Position numbers and translations under genes: made by a program. Positions 8,990-11,066 of a stretch of 11,066 nucleotides of DNA are shown one piece after another (within the stretch, counting starts at the first letter, position 1; each line of letters begins with the position of its first letter). The stretch lies in contig DEDN01000032.1 of the NCBI GenBank assembly GCA_002349565.1, positions 13,302 to 24,367 of the forward strand, in the 5' to 3' direction. The stretch is from Alphaproteobacteria bacterium UBA2903 (lineage in GTDB: Bacteria > Pseudomonadota > Alphaproteobacteria > CAAGCB01 > CAG-977). Under the pieces are notes generated by a model that was not told the origin of the DNA, ran no database searches, and saw only the letters and a list, made by a program, of their open reading frames with translations.

Positions 8990-9063
8990 TGGGGAATAGT
9001 TTAATGGTAGAACAGCGGACTCTGACTCCGTTAGTCTTGGTTCGAGTCCAGGTTCCCCAGCCA
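8990..9063 (+). tRNA. tRNA-Gln (anticodon CTG)
   Basis: This 74-base tRNA folds into a full cloverleaf. The acceptor stem pairs TGGGGAA (8990-8996) with TTCCCCA, followed by discriminator G and a gene-encoded CCA (9061-9063). The D-arm contains the GTTTAATGGTAGAAC stretch. The anticodon stem pairs GCGGA with TCCGT around the loop CTCTGAC, giving anticodon CTG, which reads the glutamine codon CAG. The T-arm is CTTGG-TTCGAGT-CCAGG. The acceptor stem beginning with T (U1) and discriminator G match tRNA-Gln identity. It has its own promoter and terminator, and it adjoins an integrase remnant, which suggests that its 3' end served as an integration site. Confidence 0.96.
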
Positions 9064-9071
9064 CTTCAAAG

Positions 9072-9107
9072 GCCAAGTCGTTGAAAACAAACGAACTTGG
9101 CTTTTTT
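9072..9107 (+). terminator. Intrinsic terminator after tRNA-Gln
   Basis: GCCAAGTCGTT (9072-9082) pairs with AACGAACTTGGC (9090-9101), with one bulged A, across a 7-base A-rich loop, followed directly by six T residues (9102-9107). This is a textbook rho-independent terminator placed 8 bases after the tRNA CCA end. Confidence 0.88.
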
Positions 9108-9119
9108 GTACTGTGGAAT

Positions 9120-9149
9120 CTATTAGCACTGTTAATAGACCTGCTAATA
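9120..9149. repeat. Overlapping inverted repeats upstream of the integrase remnant
   Basis: CTATTA (9120-9125) is complementary to TAATAG (9133-9138). TATTAGC (9121-9127) is also complementary to GCTAATA (9143-9149). The two pairings share the left arm and exclude one another. The site sits 28 bases ahead of the integrase remnant start codon, where an operator or recombination-protein binding site would be expected. No function is shown. Confidence 0.4.
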
Positions 9150-9176
9150 AACACCCTTTGAATTTCGCAGGTAACG

Positions 9177-9695
9177 ATGAGCCTTTATAATCGAGGGACA
9201 TCGTATTATGCGGTATTTAATGTACCGACTGCTTTCCGTAGTCTGGTCGGCAAAAGACAACTGTGGGCGTCCCTTCGGGACTGACTGGGGAGAATATCGT
9301 TTCTTCTCCGATGTTGTTAAGAACGCCGTTAAAACCCGATATGACATTGGACGCATTGGCGGAGGTGTACAACAACCAGAATTCCCGCAAGAACAAATCC
9401 GCCGATTCCAAAAACCGTGTCAGCAAGAAAATCCATATTTTACAAGAGATCTTGGGCAAAGATAAAACTGTGCGTTCCGTAACGACGGAAGACTTGCAAC
9501 ATGCCGTCAAACTGTTGCGCGCGCAGCAAACCTGATACATACAACGTATTGAAAGATATAGAACGAGGAAAGAAACACCCGACGGAATGCATCGGAGCAA
9601 AAACATTGGGGGATCACTTCAGGTGCGCATACCGACAGCCACTTTTTCGGCGTGACAATGATATTTTGTCGTTTAACGGTGTCAAGATTGTTTGA
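9177..9695 (+). pseudogene. Decayed tyrosine recombinase (phage/island integrase), catalytic domain missing
   Basis: Three pieces of one integrase can be read by changing frame twice. Piece 1 (9177-9284) begins with a CAGGT-preceded ATG and encodes MSLYNRGTSYYAVFNVP, then FRSLVGKRQLWASL. This resembles the N-terminal arm-type domain of alphaproteobacterial integrases (DUF6538-like: RG..YY....VP....L.G....W.SL). Piece 2, in another frame (about 9285-9535), encodes TLDALAEVYNNQNSRK, then ILQEILGKDKTVRSVTTEDL, a core-binding domain. Piece 3, back in the first frame (about 9529-9695), encodes PDTYNVLKDIERGKKHP and ends with DNDILSFNGVKIV. Only about 20 residues separate pieces 1 and 2, shorter than usual, so an internal deletion is likely. 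The catalytic domain with R, HxxR and Y is absent and inverted repeats follow instead. The family assignment is from remembered patterns; the gene cannot make an active recombinase. Confidence 0.75.
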
Positions 9696-9722
9696 TGAAA
9701 AAAGCTATCACTTTTGCTTTTC

Positions 9723-9750
9723 AAAGCTTACGCTTTACGGCTTGCGCCGT
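9723..9750. repeat. Two abutting 14-base mini-hairpins
   Basis: AAAGC-ttac-GCTTT (9723-9736) is followed without a gap by ACGGC-ttgc-GCCGT (9737-9750). Both have perfect 5-base stems and 4-base loops of related sequence (TTAC, TTGC). The identical geometry suggests a repeated unit or a designed RNA fold rather than chance. Confidence 0.55.
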
Positions 9751-9786
9751 GTTTGTCCCCCGGAACGCCCCAAAGGGGCTTATCTT

Positions 9787-9891
9787 GGTTTGTAAAGGTA
9801 CAGCTTCGCATAAAAAAGCGGTATCCCCGATTTTCGGGCTTTGCCCTGCAAAACGGGAGATACCCCTCCGCTTTTTTAACCTTGACAAACC
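9787..9891. repeat. Large nested imperfect palindrome
   Basis: Outer arms GGTTTGTAAAGGT (9787-9799) and ACCTTGACAAACC (9879-9891) match at all but one position. Inside them AAAAAAGCGG (9812-9821) pairs perfectly with CCGCTTTTTT (9868-9877). Further in, TATC/GATA, CCCG/CGGG and TTTT/AAAA continue the pairing. The centre is a perfect GGGC-ttt-GCCC hairpin (9836-9846). An asymmetric loop of about a dozen bases (CAGCTTCGCAT) lies on the left arm only. Confidence 0.7.
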
Positions 9892-9908
9892 GCTTTTTCT
9901 CATCGCCG

Positions 9909-9960
9909 AAGGGCTAGTTCTCAAAAGGGAACGCTGACGCTTTTCCTTTTGAGAGCCCTT
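9909..9960. repeat. Second large imperfect palindrome
   Basis: AAGGGCT (9909-9915) pairs with AGCCCTT (9954-9960). Inside, TCTCAAAAGG (9919-9928) pairs perfectly with CCTTTTGAGA (9945-9954; the terminal A is shared with the outer arm). The core contains a CGC-tga-CGC direct repeat. The pairing may extend outward, since GACAAACCGCTTTTTCTCATC to the left resembles the complement of GATGAGAAAGTTTCGGCGTT to the right, making a longer imperfect arm. Confidence 0.65.
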
Positions 9961-9989
9961 TGGTTTGATGAGAAAGTTTCGGCGTTTGT

Positions 9990-10024
9990 CGGGGACATTG
10001 TTCCCGAACGGGAGCTTTGCCCCG
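9990..10024. repeat. Two-part hairpin before the micro-ORF
   Basis: CGGGG (9990-9994) pairs with CCCCG (10020-10024) and encloses a perfect TCCCG-aa-CGGGA hairpin (10002-10013). It ends 33 bases before the start codon of the 25-residue ORF, so it could form part of that gene's leader RNA. Confidence 0.5.
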
Positions 10025-10057
10025 GCATTGTCAACCTTCATTGATGGAGGAAATTAA

Positions 10058-10135
10058 ATGACCAAGCAAAGCCTGCCGACAATTCTTTTGTTGGCTCTTA
10101 TCTTCTTGCTTAGCTTTGTAAAAGAAGCGATGTAA
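10058..10135 (+). CDS. Hydrophobic 25-residue micro-protein (hypothetical)
   Basis: ATG at 10058 is preceded by TGGAGG with a seven-base spacing, among the better ribosome binding sites in the window. The frame runs 25 codons to TAA. The peptide starts MTKQSLPT, continues with one hydrophobic run (ILLLALIFLLSF) and ends VKEAM. That is one predicted transmembrane helix with short polar ends. A terminator-like hairpin begins 9 bases after the stop, and a heavily structured region lies upstream. Size, hydrophobicity and isolated transcription-unit layout resemble type I toxin peptides (such as the Ibs, ShoB or TisB types) or small membrane regulators, but I recognise no homologue. It may equally be a chance ORF in a decayed region. 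No clear antisense promoter was found. Confidence 0.45.
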   Translation: MTKQSLPTILLLALIFLLSFVKEAM

Positions 10136-10144
10136 GGAAAACTT

Positions 10145-10178
10145 AAGCCCCTTTGATGCTCGAACATCTTAGGGGCTT
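10145..10178 (+). terminator. Terminator-like hairpin after the micro-ORF
   Basis: AAGCCCCT (10145-10152) pairs perfectly with AGGGGCTT (10171-10178). Inside, after a symmetric TT/TT mismatch, GATG pairs with CATC around a 6-base loop. The 3' flank ATTTAAT is T-rich but broken by A, so termination on the plus strand is likely but not ideal. Confidence 0.7.
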
Positions 10179-10225
10179 ATTTAATAACCAAGCATCTTTA
10201 TATTTTCACATTTTCGCGCTTTTTT

Positions 10226-10312
10226 CAAGCAGGTTTTCGACTTGCAGGCGCAAACATTACCGATGACGATTTTAAAGCTGTTGCAAAACGTTTCGGGATT
10301 AAGAGGGAATAA
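10226..10312 (+). pseudogene. Possible C-terminal remnant of an unknown protein
   Basis: A short frame without a credible start codon ends at TAA 10310-10312. It reads QAGFRLAGANITDDDF, then KAVAKRFGIKRE. The composition is protein-like, with charged and hydrophobic residues alternating as in a helix, unlike the low-complexity frames nearby. The frame stays open further upstream but without ATG and with unconvincing composition. It may be the tail of a gene deleted from this region. The assignment is weak and no family is recognised. Confidence 0.25.
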
Positions 10313-10325
10313 TCCTTAAACGGGA

Positions 10326-10353
10326 AGGGAGGCTTTTTTTTCAAAGCCTCCCT
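10326..10353. terminator. Strong hairpin between converging gene ends
   Basis: AGGGAGGCTTT (10326-10336) and AAAGCCTCCCT (10343-10353) form a perfect 11-base stem with a 6-base loop. It lies 7 bases past the stop of the minus-strand gene (10361) and 13 bases past the stop of the plus-strand remnant (10312), the position of a shared terminator. Neither strand has a clean T-run directly after the stem, so efficient intrinsic termination is uncertain. Confidence 0.5.
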
Positions 10354-10360
10354 CCATAAT

Positions 10361-11038
10361 TTAGTTAAGTCTCAATCGTTTCAGCAGCTTAATTCGACTG
10401 GAAACGATGCTCCGTTTACGAAAACGACCATTTTTCCCCGTAGCAGATAAAATTGTTTCTGCCGGCCAACCGTCCGCGCCCTTTTCATTCAAAATACAAT
10501 CTTGTAATGCATTTAAAGTGGAGTCCGCTTTTTAAGGCGAACGCCGTCCGGAATATAATCGGCAATGATAGCGTCCCCCAAAAGTCCTAGGGTATTTACA
10601 GGTTGTTTCCACGCGATTGCAACAAATCGCTCTTCGCCTTTTTTGTTTTCAAGGTATCCGCCGATAATAAAAGAGTTCAGCGCCTCGCAAAAACTAATGC
10701 CGAAGACGTATAAAGTTTGCCCGCCTTTTTCCTTGAACTCTCTTGTTGCGTTTTGAACTTTCAGAAGCGGCTTGCCTTAACCGGCGACCGGCTTCAAGCA
10801 TTTCATCAATAGAGGCCGCCGCGACATTGAACATGCCTTTGAGTTCGTAAAAGATTTCCCGCAAGTTTTCAGGCAAACTGGGGAGAAAATACCCATTCCT
10901 GTAAGCCCATTGATACTTTGTCAGATACGTTTTCAAATCCTGATTGCGATAAAGGGTTTGGGCAGATTTCTTTTTCCCTGTAATGCCGCACTCCCCGCAC
11001 CCGACATAACTGTAGTTATTAAACTTTTTCTCGTACAT
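10361..11038 (-). pseudogene. Unknown protein gene with two compensating frameshifts
   Basis: ATG at 11038 follows a GAGGTG Shine-Dalgarno. The first frame encodes MYEKKFNNYSYVGCGECGITG, then YQWAYRNGYFLPSLPENLRE and FNVAAASIDEMLEAGRR. Protein-like sequence then moves to a second frame, between about 10776 and 10735, reading ATREFKEKGGQTLYVFGISF, then NKKGEERFVAIAWKQPVNTL and LLGDAIIADYIPDGVRLK. At an A5 run on the minus strand (10533-10529) it returns to the first frame: ADSTLNALQDCILNEKGADG, then KNGRFRKRSIVSSRIKLLKR, ending at TAA 10361. The net shift is zero, so the reconstructed protein has about 225 residues. A Cys-Gly-Glu-Cys motif near the N-terminus could be half of a metal site. I do not recognise the family. 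Either the gene is broken, or two single-base errors interrupt an intact one. Confidence 0.6.
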
Positions 11039-11066
11039 GATTCACCTCGCGAGTAAAAACAACCAC

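Larger units (their letters stand above)
9696..10057. other. Gene-free stretch packed with inverted repeats
   Basis: No convincing gene lies here. The open frames present carry low-complexity peptides explained by the repeats. Nearly every base from 9723 to 10024 belongs to a potential hairpin: two abutting 14-base hairpins (9723-9750), GCCCC-aaa-GGGGC (9767-9779), a large nested hairpin (9787-9891), a second large one (9909-9960), and a stem closed by CGGGG/CCCCG (9990-10024). A 9-base direct repeat GTTTGATGA occurs at 9690-9698 and 9963-9971. This could be a structured RNA, the 5' leader of the following micro-ORF, or a cluster of palindromic repeat elements that replaced the integrase 3' half. 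Confidence 0.6.

Noticed and set aside
9208..9465. An 85-codon plus-strand frame overlapping the integrase remnant
   Set aside because: The other two frames give the recognisable integrase pieces over this stretch; this frame gives no domain-like sequence.
9692..9937. An 81-codon plus-strand open frame after the integrase remnant, and a 106-codon minus-strand frame at 9721-10041
   Set aside because: Both lie in the palindrome array, so their peptides follow from inverted repeats; they lack good ribosome binding sites and recognisable domains.
9696..10360. A CRISPR array or retron as an explanation of the repeats
   Set aside because: The repeats are inverted and irregularly spaced, with no equal spacers; no cas gene and no reverse transcriptase is present in the window.
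10565..10756. A 63-codon plus-strand frame
   Set aside because: It is antisense to the middle piece of the frameshifted minus-strand gene, which has the more protein-like sequence.
9100..11066. A second copy of the tRNA-Gln 3' end acting as the far attachment site
   Set aside because: Reading for the GGTTCCCCAGCCA core and its flank found no copy after the tRNA within the window; it may lie beyond the edge.

Overview
The window looks like a chromosomal segment of an alphaproteobacterium, perhaps one of the uncultured host-associated lineages. This rests on the character of the LepA, MutL and Pgi sequences, an endonuclease-type MutL, an integrase remnant of a style common in alphaproteobacteria, and G+C-rich third codon positions in the core genes. 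It is an inference from sequence style only. Bases 1 to about 9060 are an ordinary core region. The last 2 kb are a visibly more A+T-rich, decayed accessory region that begins right after a tRNA-Gln gene.

Core region, left to right: the 3' end of glucose-6-phosphate isomerase (pgi, +), then mutL (+) one base downstream. Converging on mutL with a 4-base gap is lepA (-), the back-translocating elongation factor 4. A divergent 150-base spacer separates lepA from a MarC-family inner-membrane protein (+). The MarC gene overlaps by 17 bases the 3' end of a two-gene efflux operon on the minus strand, made of a periplasmic adaptor (membrane fusion protein) and then an RND-family pump, with a 14-base overlap between them. 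The adaptor and pump would form a tripartite exporter with an outer-membrane channel that is not encoded here. The adaptor promoter lies back to back with the promoter of a tRNA-Gln(CTG) gene, which ends in a clear intrinsic terminator.

Accessory region: about 115 bases after the tRNA begins a wrecked tyrosine recombinase (integrase) gene. Its N-terminal domain, core-binding domain and a short third piece are readable only by switching frame twice, and the catalytic domain is gone. tRNA genes are classic integration sites, so this is probably the scar of an integrated element. The integrase remnant runs into roughly 300 bases packed with nested inverted repeats and tandem mini-hairpins. These are followed by a 25-residue hydrophobic micro-ORF with a good ribosome binding site and its own terminator-like hairpin. 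Next come a small possible coding remnant, another strong hairpin, and a minus-strand gene of unknown function at the right edge, also readable only through two frameshifts that cancel out. The hairpin array with the hydrophobic micro-ORF, and the frameshifted unknown gene, are the parts most likely to repay attention.
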